A model generated the notes under the pieces. It saw only the letters and a program-made list of their open reading frames with translations. It made no database searches and had not been told where the DNA came from. A stretch of DNA of 64,000 nucleotides, taken from the NCBI GenBank assembly GCA_022641095.1, contig JALCDB010000001.1:1-64000 (forward strand). Direction: 5' to 3'. Shown piece after piece: positions 38,525 to 47,288 of the stretch. Numbering within the stretch: the first letter of the stretch is position 1; every line of letters starts with the position of its first letter. Source of the stretch: Bacilli bacterium (GTDB lineage: Bacteria > Bacillota_I > Bacilli_A > RFN20 > CAG-826). Position numbers and translations under genes: made by a program.

Positions 38525-39658
38525 TCATTCGCCAGCAGCTGCGACTTTCTTAACTCTTAAGAAGCCGTTATAACCGACAACGTTTCCACCAGTGAAAACA
38601 CTCGCTTTGTAGCAGATGATTCCATCTTTGAATTTGTAGTCGGTAGACTTGGCAATCTCAACTGGTGAGAAGACAGGGACTTCGTAATTGGTAAGAGCAC
38701 CATAAGCGATGCAATACTCACCAGCAGTGGTATTTGGATCAGTAACTGATTTGCAGTTTGAATTAATGACATATGGTATGCCATCGATGGTCTTATTGAC
38801 ATAGTCAATGATGTGGACTTTTCTTCCTTCAGTTGTACGAAGTTTAGCAAAGGCACGAAGGTCGTTTTTGTTTAAGATTAAGCAAGCACCACCTTCAACA
38901 TCCTCATTTCCACCATAGGCATAAACAATGTCATCAAGAGTTGTGTCGGTAATAGCGTTAATCCCAAGAGTTGGAGCATCGGCCAAGGCTTCCGCACTAG
39001 CTGAGAAAATACCAGTGAAAGTATTCGCAGTTCCAGCACCAAGCAAGATTTGCTGAGAAATCTTTTTCTTAAGAGAAACATCGATGTTCTTGATAACTTC
39101 CGCTTGATAGTCAACAAGTGGGAGTTTCTCGAGTTCTTCGGTAATTTCACTATAGGCGGTAATCTTGGTTTTGGTGATTGTGGCATAGCCAAATTCAGGT
39201 TCGGTTTCGCCATAAGCAGCACCTTCAGCAGTTGCATTTCCAGTACTATGGCTCTTTACATAAGCCTTTTTGTAGGTTTCGCCACCTTGAAGATTGATTA
39301 TGCCGACCTTATCAACGAGTGTTGAAACATCATTGAAAGGAACACCATTTATGGTTGGGTCTTGATGGGTAGGAAGTAGGATGTTGCCAGTTGCTACGGT
39401 AATCGTACGTCCTTCTTTCAAGTCCTTTCCTCTTTGTTCGAGGTCAGCTGTATCTTCTTTGTTGGTTTCGATGATTGGGGTGTAGTTGAATTTACTAGCC
39501 ATCGCTAATTTGCGATCGATAGTCTTTCTCTCTTCGTTGAGGTTGTCGACTTCCTTTTCCATTTCATCGAGTTTATTTGAATCAGTTTCTTTATCGGCAA
39601 GACCCCTGATTTCTTCGAGTCTAACTTCGATTTCTTTCTTACGAATTTCTAAATTCAT
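38525..39658 (-). CDS. Major capsid protein (HK97 fold)
   Basis: 377 residues. The first 100 form the charged, coiled-coil delta domain (IRKKEIEVRLEEIRGLADKE), which acts as scaffold and is removed by the prohead protease. The mature part begins near residue 110 and contains EITEELEKLPLVDYQAEVIK and GIPYVINSNCK, typical of HK97 capsids of Gram-positive phages. It follows the protease gene by 13 bp. The family call is firm. Confidence 0.92.
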   Translation of the reverse strand: MNLEIRKKEIEVRLEEIRGLADKETDSNKLDEMEKEVDNLNEERKTIDRKLAMASKFNYTPIIETNKEDTADLEQRGKDLKEGRTITVATGNILLPTHQDPTINGVPFNDVSTLVDKVGIINLQGGETYKKAYVKSHSTGNATAEGAAYGETEPEFGYATITKTKITAYSEITEELEKLPLVDYQAEVIKNIDVSLKKKISQQILLGAGTANTFTGIFSASAEALADAPTLGINAITDTTLDDIVYAYGGNEDVEGGACLILNKNDLRAFAKLRTTEGRKVHIIDYVNKTIDGIPYVINSNCKSVTDPNTTAGEYCIAYGALTNYEVPVFSPVEIAKSTDYKFKDGIICYKASVFTGGNVVGYNGFLRVKKVAAAGE

Positions 39659-39671
39659 GATATGAATCCTC

Positions 39672-40262
39672 CTATTTATTCGTTTTAATTTGTATCCTTT
39701 GTTTCACGAGTTTGGCTTTCTTCTCGTTATCTGCTAAATCCATAGCCTTTAGCTCCATATCCATGGCTTCTAAAGAACGAGCATAGATGGAAGTGCCATC
39801 GTAAGCTGGAACATCCACTACCGACACGTCATAAAGGCGGTCGATACTTTCAATTGTTCGCTTTGGTGTTTTTCCACTTCTATCCCAACTTTGCTTTGCA
39901 ACCGTGAAAGCAAATGACATCTTGTCTAATAGCCCACTTTGGATCATCTTGTAGATGTCCTCGTTGTTTTGTGTATCGATAAGTTCTGCGTGGACTTTCA
40001 GACCATTATCATCAACTGATAAAGAAAGAGAACCATTTCTGGTCCTCGCTAAGATTAAAAAGTTGTCCACATGATTATATTTAAGTGGAACATCTTTCAT
40101 ATTTGTTTCTTTAAGAGCGTCCTTTGAAATGATTTCATAGAATCCTCTTTCTTCATCGCCAATCAGCGTTTCTTCATCAAAGACAATAGCGTAACCTTCG
40201 ATTACCTTTTTGCCTTCGCCTTCTTCACTTCTAATTTCCGCTAGTCGAATTTCCTTCTTCAT
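39672..40262 (-). CDS. Prohead protease (HK97/S78 type)
   Basis: 196 residues from the ATG at 40262 (MKKEIRLAEIRSEEGEGKKV), nine bases after AAGGAG; upstream codons in frame are antisense to the portal gene. The herpesvirus-type protease core is visible: VPLKYNHVDNF with the catalytic His and LDKMSFAFTV with the Ser, then YDVSVVDVPAYDGTSIYAR. The C-terminal 40 residues are a charged helix. It matures the capsid and overlaps the portal gene by 32 bp. Confidence 0.92.
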   Translation of the reverse strand: MKKEIRLAEIRSEEGEGKKVIEGYAIVFDEETLIGDEERGFYEIISKDALKETNMKDVPLKYNHVDNFLILARTRNGSLSLSVDDNGLKVHAELIDTQNNEDIYKMIQSGLLDKMSFAFTVAKQSWDRSGKTPKRTIESIDRLYDVSVVDVPAYDGTSIYARSLEAMDMELKAMDLADNEKKAKLVKQRIQIKTNK

Positions 40263-41478
40263 CTTTGTTATCTCCTTTGTTGTCGTCACCGACTTGATAT
40301 TGATTAGCCACTGAACTATCAACATAGTTGAGCGACTGAAGTCGCTTATCTCCACCTTTGATTGGTTCAAGTCCAAGCAAGGCTCTCGATTCGTTTAGCG
40401 ACATGATTCCTAACCCCATCAACCTTTGAATGGCATCGACTTTCGTCTTCCAGGAAGCGTATTGAAGTCGCTCCGAATAGAAGATGATTTGCTCGCCATT
40501 CTCGAGTTGTCTTTTGGTTAGCAATGTTTTTGAGAATGCCTCGCTTAACGAGATGGCAATTCCCTCGATTGTGCCTTCATAGAAGGCGTTGTATTCTTCC
40601 TCGCTATATTTGTTGTCAAATATTCCTTGGCTCACACCAAAGTAAGAGATGATTTTCTTCTGGAGAAAGGTCAATGTTTCGCTATCGACCATCTTGGGAT
40701 CGACATTGAGTGGTGTGTATTCCGATTTAAGGTCAACTGGAACAATGGCAGAACCCTTGCTCGAAGTGGCATCCTTAATGGCATCATCGAACAGCTCCCT
40801 TTGCTTTTGCTTATCCTTTTCGCTAAGCATAGCGTTCATCTTGAGTAAGCCCTTGATTTGGAACGAGGACTTCACGGCATTGTCGATGCCTTGCAAGATG
40901 GAATCGTTGATGGCGATAGTCTTGAGAATTGCCGCATGGTCGCTGATTGCTCCACTGCCACCGAATATCTCATCGGTAGCGAAGAACTTCCTAATGTGGA
41001 TGACGTTCTCATAAGGGAGCAGATAGTTGCTCCCATCACTGAAGTAAAACTTCAAATAGATGTCGCCAAGGTTATCTTTATAAGCCTCCACGCTATTTGG
41101 CTTGATTGGATACAAAGCCAAGAGTTCGTGAGTCTCATGGTCATAGACTGGATAGATGAACGTATTGTTATTTAAAAATAACAAACTCACAACCTTGTAG
41201 ATAAAGTCAAATGGAGTCATGAGTGGGTTAGGTTGAAACTTCAAAAGGTATGAAATGTCGCCTTTTTTCTCAGTTAGGATTGGATCACTACCAGTCTTCA
41301 CATATCTCGGTTTGAGCTTTGCCGAGTGAGTCGCAATTCTATCGATGCAAATCTTAACCACATCACTGGCATTGATGTTGTTTCCAAAATCAGAAAATGA
41401 ATTGAGCGTTGCTCTATAAAGAGCGGTCGTATCAAGAGTGTCATTTGGCACTTTTTTCTTTCGTTTAAATATGCTCAT
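40231..41478 (-). CDS. Phage portal protein (HK97 family)
   Basis: 415-residue portal subunit, the dodecameric gate for DNA at the head vertex. Landmarks: ASDVVKICIDRIATHSAKLK near the N-terminus, PNPLMTPFDFIYKVVSLLFL, HIRKFFATDEIFGGSGAISD and ISYFGVSQGIFDNKYSEEEY in the stem and crown region, then YASWKTKVDAIQRLMGLGIM. The C-terminal tail is acidic. It lies 12 bp after the large terminase gene in the usual order. Confidence 0.93.
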   Translation of the reverse strand: MSIFKRKKKVPNDTLDTTALYRATLNSFSDFGNNINASDVVKICIDRIATHSAKLKPRYVKTGSDPILTEKKGDISYLLKFQPNPLMTPFDFIYKVVSLLFLNNNTFIYPVYDHETHELLALYPIKPNSVEAYKDNLGDIYLKFYFSDGSNYLLPYENVIHIRKFFATDEIFGGSGAISDHAAILKTIAINDSILQGIDNAVKSSFQIKGLLKMNAMLSEKDKQKQRELFDDAIKDATSSKGSAIVPVDLKSEYTPLNVDPKMVDSETLTFLQKKIISYFGVSQGIFDNKYSEEEYNAFYEGTIEGIAISLSEAFSKTLLTKRQLENGEQIIFYSERLQYASWKTKVDAIQRLMGLGIMSLNESRALLGLEPIKGGDKRLQSLNYVDSSVANQYQVGDDNKGDNKDEEGNSTSGN

Positions 41479-41490
41479 ATTCCCTCCTTT

Positions 41491-43131
41491 TTAAGAAATC
41501 ATATTCATGTATTCCGACTTACACCTATTAAGGACGGCATAAGCGATAATGAGAGCAACGCAACCATCGATTCGTTTAAGTTTCGATGATAGTTTGCTCG
41601 GTTGGATATTTCCGTTTAGATCAATCTTGGCTTGGGTGTTAGCGATGCACCACTTTAAGATTGGATTGTTATCATAGATAACGAGTTTGTTTTTTAAGTC
41701 AGCTTCAAGTTGTTTCATCGGTTCGCTAAGCGTGTAGATTCCTTGCCTTATCTTTTCCATCGTGAAGCCAGCATCTTCCATTTCCTTGACCCAATAGGTC
41801 GAGTTCCAAGGATCGTAGCCAATCCACAAAGGACGGATGTTATAGACTTGAACCATATCAACGAACCACTTCGTCACATTCGAGAAGTCGTTCTGGTTAC
41901 CATTGGTTAAAGTGATGAACCCTTTTTTGACCCAAATGTCATATGGGACATTGTCCTCCTCCACTCTTTGTTTCAAGACATCACTTGGCATAAAGAAATG
42001 AGGAATCACGTACTTTTTGCCATCTTTGATGATGACAAGAATCGCAGCTGTAAGGTCGGTCGTTGAGGAAAGGTCAACTCCTCCGATTGCGTAGGAATCC
42101 TTGACGAAATCCAACTTGTACTTGGTCTCGTTGTTCAAATCGCTAAAGGTCATCCAGGAGCCACTTTCCAGCTGTTTGATATTAAAGTCTTTGCAAAGCA
42201 TGGTAACTCTTGTTGAGAGGTCGTTTCTTGCCTTGTTCATAATGTCGTCTAGATAACTCTTGAGTTTAATCTTCCCAAGGGAAGGGTTGCTCTTTTGCCA
42301 GCTAGATTCATCGGTGAAAACCTCATCGATAGAGTCTTGGGTATAAAGCCAAGGAAGGACTCGCTCGTCCTTGATTTCGCCTTTGATGAGTTTTCTGCAG
42401 TAGTCGAGTTTCTTATCAAGAAACCCCTCAACCGTTGTTCCTTCAGTCGTGATGACGAAGATGAGTGGTTCGTTCTTGGTCGATTGACTTTGTTTGATTG
42501 CGTCATAGACTTTAGAATCGGTCATTTCGTGAACTTCATCGATGCACCCAACCTCGATGTTGTAGCCGTCTTTGTTACGGCTTTGAGCGGATAATTTCTT
42601 AATCTTGTTTTTGGTTTTGCTTGAGTAGATGTAGAAGATGTTCTTCTTTGACCTTCGCTCATCTCGTAGGACTTTGCTTTGCTCACGCATATTGTTGATT
42701 TCTTCAAAGAGGATGGATGCTTGGTCGCTCGTGTTGGAGGCACAAACGATGTCCGTTCCACCTTTGGAGAGAAAGAACTCCGCTAAGTCGATACCAGCGA
42801 TAAAGGTTGTTTTGCCGTTTTTACGAGCAACGAGAAGGATTACTTCGTTGAACCTACGAAATCCTGTCGCTTTGATTTTGAAACCATAGGCGACCTCTAG
42901 AAGTGCCTTTTCCCATAGTTTTAGAATGAAAGGTTGACCATTGAATGGCGATTTCGTGTGTTTGCAGAACTTCTCGATGAACTTGATACGGACATTCCCA
43001 GGATGCTCATCGTAGGTGTACCTCGGATCGCTTAGATCATTTTGTAGATTCTTGAGCGTGGCCTTTAGTTCGTGACCAACGATGATGTTTCCCTTTTTAA
43101 TCTCGCCTATGTAATCAAGTAGGTAACTCAT
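41491..43131 (-). CDS. Terminase large subunit
   Basis: DNA-packaging motor of 546 residues. The ATPase part has ARKNGKTTFIAGI (Walker A variant) and VGCIDEVHEM (Walker B). The nuclease part has AIGGVDLSSTTDLTAAILV (first acidic residue), IGYDPWNSTYWV, and a late WCIANTQAKIDLNG. This is the YmfN/HK97-type large terminase. I prefer the ATG at 43131 (MSYLLDYIGEIKKG) because GAAGG is nine bases upstream. It overlaps the end of the small terminase gene. Confidence 0.94.
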   Translation of the reverse strand: MSYLLDYIGEIKKGNIIVGHELKATLKNLQNDLSDPRYTYDEHPGNVRIKFIEKFCKHTKSPFNGQPFILKLWEKALLEVAYGFKIKATGFRRFNEVILLVARKNGKTTFIAGIDLAEFFLSKGGTDIVCASNTSDQASILFEEINNMREQSKVLRDERRSKKNIFYIYSSKTKNKIKKLSAQSRNKDGYNIEVGCIDEVHEMTDSKVYDAIKQSQSTKNEPLIFVITTEGTTVEGFLDKKLDYCRKLIKGEIKDERVLPWLYTQDSIDEVFTDESSWQKSNPSLGKIKLKSYLDDIMNKARNDLSTRVTMLCKDFNIKQLESGSWMTFSDLNNETKYKLDFVKDSYAIGGVDLSSTTDLTAAILVIIKDGKKYVIPHFFMPSDVLKQRVEEDNVPYDIWVKKGFITLTNGNQNDFSNVTKWFVDMVQVYNIRPLWIGYDPWNSTYWVKEMEDAGFTMEKIRQGIYTLSEPMKQLEADLKNKLVIYDNNPILKWCIANTQAKIDLNGNIQPSKLSSKLKRIDGCVALIIAYAVLNRCKSEYMNMIS

Positions 43132-43453
43132 CGCCATTTTCCTTCATGAATTCATCGAACTCATCGGTTTCGTCCGATACGGACTTACCGAGAATTCTTG
43201 ATAGTTGTTTGATGATTCCTCCGTAGGAAGATACAAGTTTGGTGTAGTACTTTGCACATTCGGTTTGCTTTTGCTTGCCGCTCTTGTTCACTTGCACCGC
43301 TCCCAGCTCACGCATTTGCTTTTTGAGAAGTTCAAGTTCGCTCTTCATAAAAGCAGCTTCACGAATGAGGTTGTCGGCTAGTTCAGACTGAACCTTGTCG
43401 ACATCGTTGAATAAAGACTTAAGTCTTTTATATTCGCTTTCTTCTTTATTCAT
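43115..43453 (-). CDS. Terminase small subunit (P27-like)
   Basis: 112 residues from the ATG at 43453 (MNKEESEYKRLKSLFNDVDK), nine bases after AAGG. The all-helical pattern VQSELADNLIREAAFMKSEL, then KQKQTECAKYYTKLVSSYGG matches P27-type small terminases, which recognise the packaging site. It overlaps the large terminase by 17 bp, the classical arrangement. The acidic C-terminus ends with EFMKENGDELPT. Confidence 0.85.
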   Translation of the reverse strand: MNKEESEYKRLKSLFNDVDKVQSELADNLIREAAFMKSELELLKKQMRELGAVQVNKSGKQKQTECAKYYTKLVSSYGGIIKQLSRILGKSVSDETDEFDEFMKENGDELPT

Positions 43454-43664
43454 TTGGTTTAACCTTGATAAGAACATGGGTCTTTCCGTTCACTAGTGTG
43501 ACTTCGTTTTCCTCTTCTTCATCAACCTCCTCATAGTTCTCTTCCTTGTCTTTCGATGAGAGAATTACGCGGTTGGAAATGATTAGATTACTCGGCTTGA
43601 ATAAAAAAGTTTTGCCTTCGTCAGCTGTTAAAACAACACGACCATTTTGTTCACTTTTTGTCAT
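43446..43664 (-). CDS. Small acidic phage protein
   Basis: 72 residues with an Asp/Glu-rich centre (EENYEEVDEEEENEVTLV) between two short beta-type segments. I recognise no family. It is placed between the LRR-type gene and the small terminase and overlaps the latter by 8 bp, so it belongs to the same transcript. Its last residues (VLIKVKPNE) encode the ribosome site of the terminase gene. Confidence 0.7.
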   Translation of the reverse strand: MTKSEQNGRVVLTADEGKTFLFKPSNLIISNRVILSSKDKEENYEEVDEEEENEVTLVNGKTHVLIKVKPNE

Positions 43665-43675
43665 GGCTTTTCCTC

Positions 43676-44794
43676 CTATGATAATGACCAGTTTTTATTG
43701 AGAGCGATGTCCGTCTGGGTTTGCGTTAGTTTTGCTAAGTTATCCGCACCAAGAGTGAACACTTTGCTACTCGTTCCACTTAGGTCTTTTAAGGCTTTGA
43801 ACATGTTTTCCATTGAGGTAGCAGTCAAAGCTCGAATGTTGATAAAGTTCGTGCTGACGTTCCATCCACTTCCGAGAACAATATCGGTAATGGCTGTGCC
43901 ATCGATAGAGTTCTTTGTAATCGTTGTATTAACCGTACTTGGAAGAGTTATCTTCTCAAGGGCGGTGTTGTCCTTCACGCAGTAGGTGTTTCCAGTGAAC
44001 CCTTTGAAATGATCGGGGAAGTTAATCTCCTTTAATGAGCTCATCGCCCAGAAACAATAACTACCGAGGTATTCGCATTCGCTACATTCTTCAAAAGAAA
44101 TCTTTTCAAGGCTACTCATTGTGAATACATACTTTCCAAAAGTCGTGAGTTTTCGAGGGAACACCACTTCTTTTAGTACACTAACGTGGTTGAAAGCGTA
44201 GTCGCCAATGGATGTCAACTGACACCCATTTACAAAAGTCAAAGAAGATAAAATGCTATAGTTGAATGCTCGTGATTGAATGATTTTCACATTCTCTCCA
44301 ATCTTGAGCGAATATTGATTTGGATAATTGTCGATGAAATAAGTGCCGATTGTTTCAACATAGGAAGGAATCTCGAGGCTCGAGAAATCGAGTGCGAAGA
44401 GTTTCTTCACAAGAATTTCATCGCTCGTCTGAATGACAGCGGAGGTGTTTCCTTCCACCACCGTAGTCACGAGAAGTTGCGATGCGAATATGTATGAACC
44501 ATTGAAAGAACCATCGGAACTTATCACTTCGTTCGTGGCCACAAAAGAAAGTAGCCACTTTCCAGGATAAGGAGTGATTCCTCTCCCAACTTCAAAAGTC
44601 TTATTTGTTATTCGATAGACAATTCGTTTTTGCCCTTGAGTGAAAACCAAATAATTATAAGTAGAATCGATAGATTCATCGACTTCAAATGACAAAGTCA
44701 CTCTATTACTCTCGTTTGCTACGGAAATAATAATTGGATCTAAATCACTTGTAATTAGTCCGTTTTCATTCACTTTTAGTTTGATTTCGTACAT
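43676..44794 (-). CDS. BppU-N / BspA-type leucine-rich repeat phage protein
   Basis: 372 residues. The first 110 residues (MYEIKLKVNENGLITSDLDP onward) match the N-terminal domain of upper-baseplate BppU-type proteins. Residues about 140-330 are BspA-type LRR_5 repeats: IPSYVETIGTYFI, then QLTSIGDYAFNHVSVLKEVV, LTTFGKYVFTMSSLEKISF, and CEYLGSYCFWAMSSLKEINF. Such repeats bind host surfaces, so this is a strong receptor-binding candidate. Its location, upstream of the terminases rather than with the tail genes, is unusual. A strong terminator precedes it on the minus strand, so a separate transcript is likely. Confidence 0.8.
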   Translation of the reverse strand: MYEIKLKVNENGLITSDLDPIIISVANESNRVTLSFEVDESIDSTYNYLVFTQGQKRIVYRITNKTFEVGRGITPYPGKWLLSFVATNEVISSDGSFNGSYIFASQLLVTTVVEGNTSAVIQTSDEILVKKLFALDFSSLEIPSYVETIGTYFIDNYPNQYSLKIGENVKIIQSRAFNYSILSSLTFVNGCQLTSIGDYAFNHVSVLKEVVFPRKLTTFGKYVFTMSSLEKISFEECSECEYLGSYCFWAMSSLKEINFPDHFKGFTGNTYCVKDNTALEKITLPSTVNTTITKNSIDGTAITDIVLGSGWNVSTNFINIRALTATSMENMFKALKDLSGTSSKVFTLGADNLAKLTQTQTDIALNKNWSLS

Positions 44795-44813
44795 ATTTAC
44801 TCCTTTCTAAGCA

Positions 44814-44841
44814 GAAAAAAATCTAGACGGAAATCTAGATT
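44814..44841. terminator. Terminator downstream of the 242-aa gene
   Basis: AATCTAGA (44820-44827) and TCTAGATT (44834-44841) form an 8-bp stem; on the minus strand six or more T residues follow. It separates the gene at 44921 from the LRR-type gene. Confidence 0.8.
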
Positions 44842-44848
44842 CTTGAAA

Positions 44849-44909
44849 ATTTGGCCTCACGTATTTCTGAGGTGGGGCAGTCGGTACTGCTCCCTTTATT
44901 TTTTAGCAA
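44849..44909 (+). other. Possible structured RNA or plus-strand terminator
   Basis: CCTCA/TGAGG and GGGGCAGT/ACTGCTCCC (one bulge) form two consecutive hairpins, the second followed by TTTATTTTTT on the plus strand. No plus-strand gene precedes it here, so a small plus-strand RNA or a convergent-transcription stop is possible. Confidence 0.35.
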
Positions 44910-44920
44910 TGACTGGGGGG

Positions 44921-45649
44921 CTATTTAAATGGAATAAAAATGCTTGTTCCCATCGTCATTGGTTCAAAATTAATTATCTTTTTTTCCAAAAGATTAATTG
45001 CATGGCTTCTAAAATAGGCTTCATCAACTCTTGAATACATCCATGTGATAATTTGATTCTGACTTCCTTCAATCGAGCAAATAACATTGTCGACATCAGT
45101 TTTGTTTGCAATGAAATCAAGAAATTGATTTGTAAAAATTGGGAGAACTGGTTTCATTCCCTCCTCAAAATAACAAGTGCCAAACACGGTAGTGTCTTCA
45201 ATCATGAATACCACTTTAAATGAATACTCACTTTTGTTTACGTTTAACTTCTTACAGACATCGTCTTTATAGGCTTCAATCTTCTTGTAGTGATTCTCAA
45301 AGTTCTTATAAAGATTCTCAAGATAATATTCAAAAGATAACTTTGTTGTTAATTGGCCATGATAAATAGTTCCATTATTACCCTTCACTTTTTCCTGAAA
45401 TTTACGATTATCACATCCGATATCAATTCTAGAATCAGTTCCTTTTTTCGTGTGCTTTGAAGCATCAATCTCAAAATGCTCATAAATATAAATGGTGTTT
45501 CCATCTACTGAATAGAAATCAGGGTGGTCAAATGGTTGAATTTGTTCCATAACCTTAGCAAACTTTACATAATCAAACTGCCCCTTTTCAGGATAATTCA
45601 ACAATTGATTTGAAATGAATTTATCAAAATAAATGCTAGCTTCGTCCAT
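44921..45649 (-). CDS. Phage protein of unknown function, 242 aa
   Basis: Soluble alpha/beta protein. The stretch YIYEHFEIDASKHTKKGTDS, with E-H-F-E-x-D and a following Lys, is the most conserved-looking part and recalls uncharacterised nuclease-like proteins, but no complete catalytic motif is readable. A second segment, VFMIEDTTVFGTCYFEEG, is beta-rich. GAGGA precedes the ATG. It stands between HNH and LRR genes with a terminator after it. Its lower GC content than its neighbours suggests a later acquisition (moron). Confidence 0.6.
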   Translation of the reverse strand: MDEASIYFDKFISNQLLNYPEKGQFDYVKFAKVMEQIQPFDHPDFYSVDGNTIYIYEHFEIDASKHTKKGTDSRIDIGCDNRKFQEKVKGNNGTIYHGQLTTKLSFEYYLENLYKNFENHYKKIEAYKDDVCKKLNVNKSEYSFKVVFMIEDTTVFGTCYFEEGMKPVLPIFTNQFLDFIANKTDVDNVICSIEGSQNQIITWMYSRVDEAYFRSHAINLLEKKIINFEPMTMGTSIFIPFK

Positions 45650-45679
45650 AAAAAATCCTCTTATTGATATTTTACATTA

Positions 45680-45982
45680 TCAACGCTTTTTTGTCTTTGT
45701 TTTTACTAAGTTTCCTTCGCTATCAAACTCACTTTCTTTTTGAAAGCGATTATGCTCTTCGTTGTGGCATTCCTTACAAAGCAAGATGAGGTTGTCTTGG
45801 TTGAGAGAAATGTTTGGATCAAGAACATTCATCGGTGTGAGTTTAATCTTGTGATGAACTTCTTGACCCACCCTACCACATTTCTCGCACCTTCCATTAG
45901 CGAGTAGGATTCTTTCAAGTCTTGCTTTCTGCCAAGCATCGCTACGATAGAACCGCTCGATAATATCAGGATTGCTCTTCAT
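45680..45982 (-). CDS. HNH endonuclease
   Basis: 100 residues. The HNH motif reads VGQEVHHKIKLTPMNV, then NLILLCKECHNEEHNRF, with zinc-binding CEKCG and CKEC pairs. Phage HNH proteins next to terminases nick DNA during packaging and are needed for terminase activity. Its start overlaps the end of metK by 17 bp, so it is translated from the same mRNA. Confidence 0.93.
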   Translation of the reverse strand: MKSNPDIIERFYRSDAWQKARLERILLANGRCEKCGRVGQEVHHKIKLTPMNVLDPNISLNQDNLILLCKECHNEEHNRFQKESEFDSEGNLVKTKTKKR

Positions 45983-47090
45983 CCTTTAAAGCCTTGATTA
46001 AAGCATCACGCTTGTCCGTATGTTCCCAGGGAACATCAATATCAGACCTACCAATATGGCCATAGGATGCGAGTTTTTGGTATTTGACTTCTTTTAGTTT
46101 TAATTCCTTGAGAATGTTTAAAGGTGTGAAGTCGAACACCTTATTTATGCAAGCAAGGATTCTCTCCTCGCTAACACTTGAAGTATTGAAAGTATCTACG
46201 GATAAGGACACTGGTTCAGCGATTCCAATCGCATAAGCCACGCCCACTTCACAACGCTTGGCGATTCCAGCTGCTACGATGTTCTTGGCGACATACCTTG
46301 AATAGTAAGCAGCACTTCTATCGACCTTGCTTGGATCCTTTCCAGAAAACGCTCCACCACCATGATGGGCAACCCCACCATAGGTATCGACAATAATCTT
46401 TCTTCCAGTGAGTCCGCTATCGGCAAACGAACCACCTTTGACGAACTCGCCAGTTGGATTGATTAAGATTTGCGTTTCTTTTGAAAGAATCTCGTGAGGG
46501 ATAACTTTATAAAGGCATTCATTAATAATGATTCCAATATAGGTTTCTCGAGATACTTCCTTTTTGGTTTGTGCAGAAACCACTATCGCCTTAATTGATA
46601 CTGGTTTATTCTCTTCGTAGTTTACGGAAACTTGACACTTGCCATCACTTCCAAACGCCCACTGATACTTGCCACTGCTCAACTCGTCCATCTTGATGGA
46701 TATCTTTCGAGCAAGGACAAGACTCAAAGGCATGAGTTCTGGAGTTTCATCACTTGCGTAGCCAAACATCAGTCCTTGGTCGCCAGCTCCGTTTTTATCA
46801 ACTCCGAGTGCGATGTCTTTGCTTTGCGTGGAGATTTTCTCAATCACGCAGTATCTTCCTTTGTAGGCGGCATTCTTTAGAACATCCTTTGCCACTTTGG
46901 AATAGTTAACCTTCGCCTTGGTGGTAATTTCGCCACCGACAACGAGAAAGTCATCTTTGATAAAGCATTCCACTGCCACTCTTGAGTTAGCGTCTTCTTT
47001 CAAACACGCATCTAATATAGCATCGCTAATTTGGTCACACACTTTGTCTGGGTGACCTTTGAACACGGATTCGCTTGTTACAATTTTCAT
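45966..47090 (-). CDS. metK: S-adenosylmethionine synthetase (phage-borne)
   Basis: 374-residue enzyme that makes SAM from methionine and ATP. All family motifs are present: SVFKGHPDKVCDQISDAILD at the start, GAGDQGLMFGYA, GGSFADSGLTGRKIIVDTYG, and VAHHGGGAFSGKDPSKVDRS. The length is normal for the short bacterial form. AGGAG stands six bases before the ATG, after a terminator-like hairpin at 47108-47125. It is embedded between phage genes on the same strand, so it is a viral copy, presumably feeding the element's methyltransferases. It is not a host housekeeping locus by context. Confidence 0.95.
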   Translation of the reverse strand: MKIVTSESVFKGHPDKVCDQISDAILDACLKEDANSRVAVECFIKDDFLVVGGEITTKAKVNYSKVAKDVLKNAAYKGRYCVIEKISTQSKDIALGVDKNGAGDQGLMFGYASDETPELMPLSLVLARKISIKMDELSSGKYQWAFGSDGKCQVSVNYEENKPVSIKAIVVSAQTKKEVSRETYIGIIINECLYKVIPHEILSKETQILINPTGEFVKGGSFADSGLTGRKIIVDTYGGVAHHGGGAFSGKDPSKVDRSAAYYSRYVAKNIVAAGIAKRCEVGVAYAIGIAEPVSLSVDTFNTSSVSEERILACINKVFDFTPLNILKELKLKEVKYQKLASYGHIGRSDIDVPWEHTDKRDALIKALKDEEQS

Positions 47091-47107
47091 TTTTTTCTCC
47101 TAAAGAA

Positions 47108-47125
47108 AAGAGCCTAATGGCTCTT
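47108..47125 (-). terminator. Hairpin before metK
   Basis: AAGAGCC-taat-GGCTCTT is a perfect 7-bp stem; on the minus strand TTTTCTTT follows. It overlaps the stop of the gene at 47124. It lies downstream of that gene on the minus strand only if transcripts run past it; position 18-35 bp before the metK ATG makes it an attenuator candidate for metK-distal transcription. Confidence 0.5.
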
Positions 47126-47288
47126 AACGTTTCTCAATGCTTTCTTGGATTCGCCTAGGAATCACAAATGTCGCATTGCATTCATCACAACACCTACCAT
47201 CGTTTATCGGTTGAGCGTTGTTTCCGTAGCCAGTATATGGTTTCCCACATATTGAGCACACGTGTTTCTTCTTACTTTGTTTTAGCAT
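47124..47288 (-). CDS. Small zinc-finger phage protein
   Basis: 54 residues from the ATG at 47288, chosen for GGAGG six bases upstream. Two CxxC pairs, CSICGKPYTG and CCDEC, spaced 20 residues apart form a zinc ribbon, followed by a basic helix (FVIPRRIQESIEKR). It is probably a DNA- or protein-binding accessory factor. It overlaps the upstream gene by 17 bp. Confidence 0.7.
   Translation of the reverse strand: MLKQSKKKHVCSICGKPYTGYGNNAQPINDGRCCDECNATFVIPRRIQESIEKR

Noticed and set aside
38229-38573. 114-codon plus-strand frame across the repeat array
   Set aside because: Ser/Phe/Leu-rich translation produced by a pyrimidine-rich strand; no start site and opposite to the operon.
47091-47130. 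SAM riboswitch before metK
   Set aside because: Only a simple hairpin of 7 bp is present; far too short for any known SAM riboswitch.
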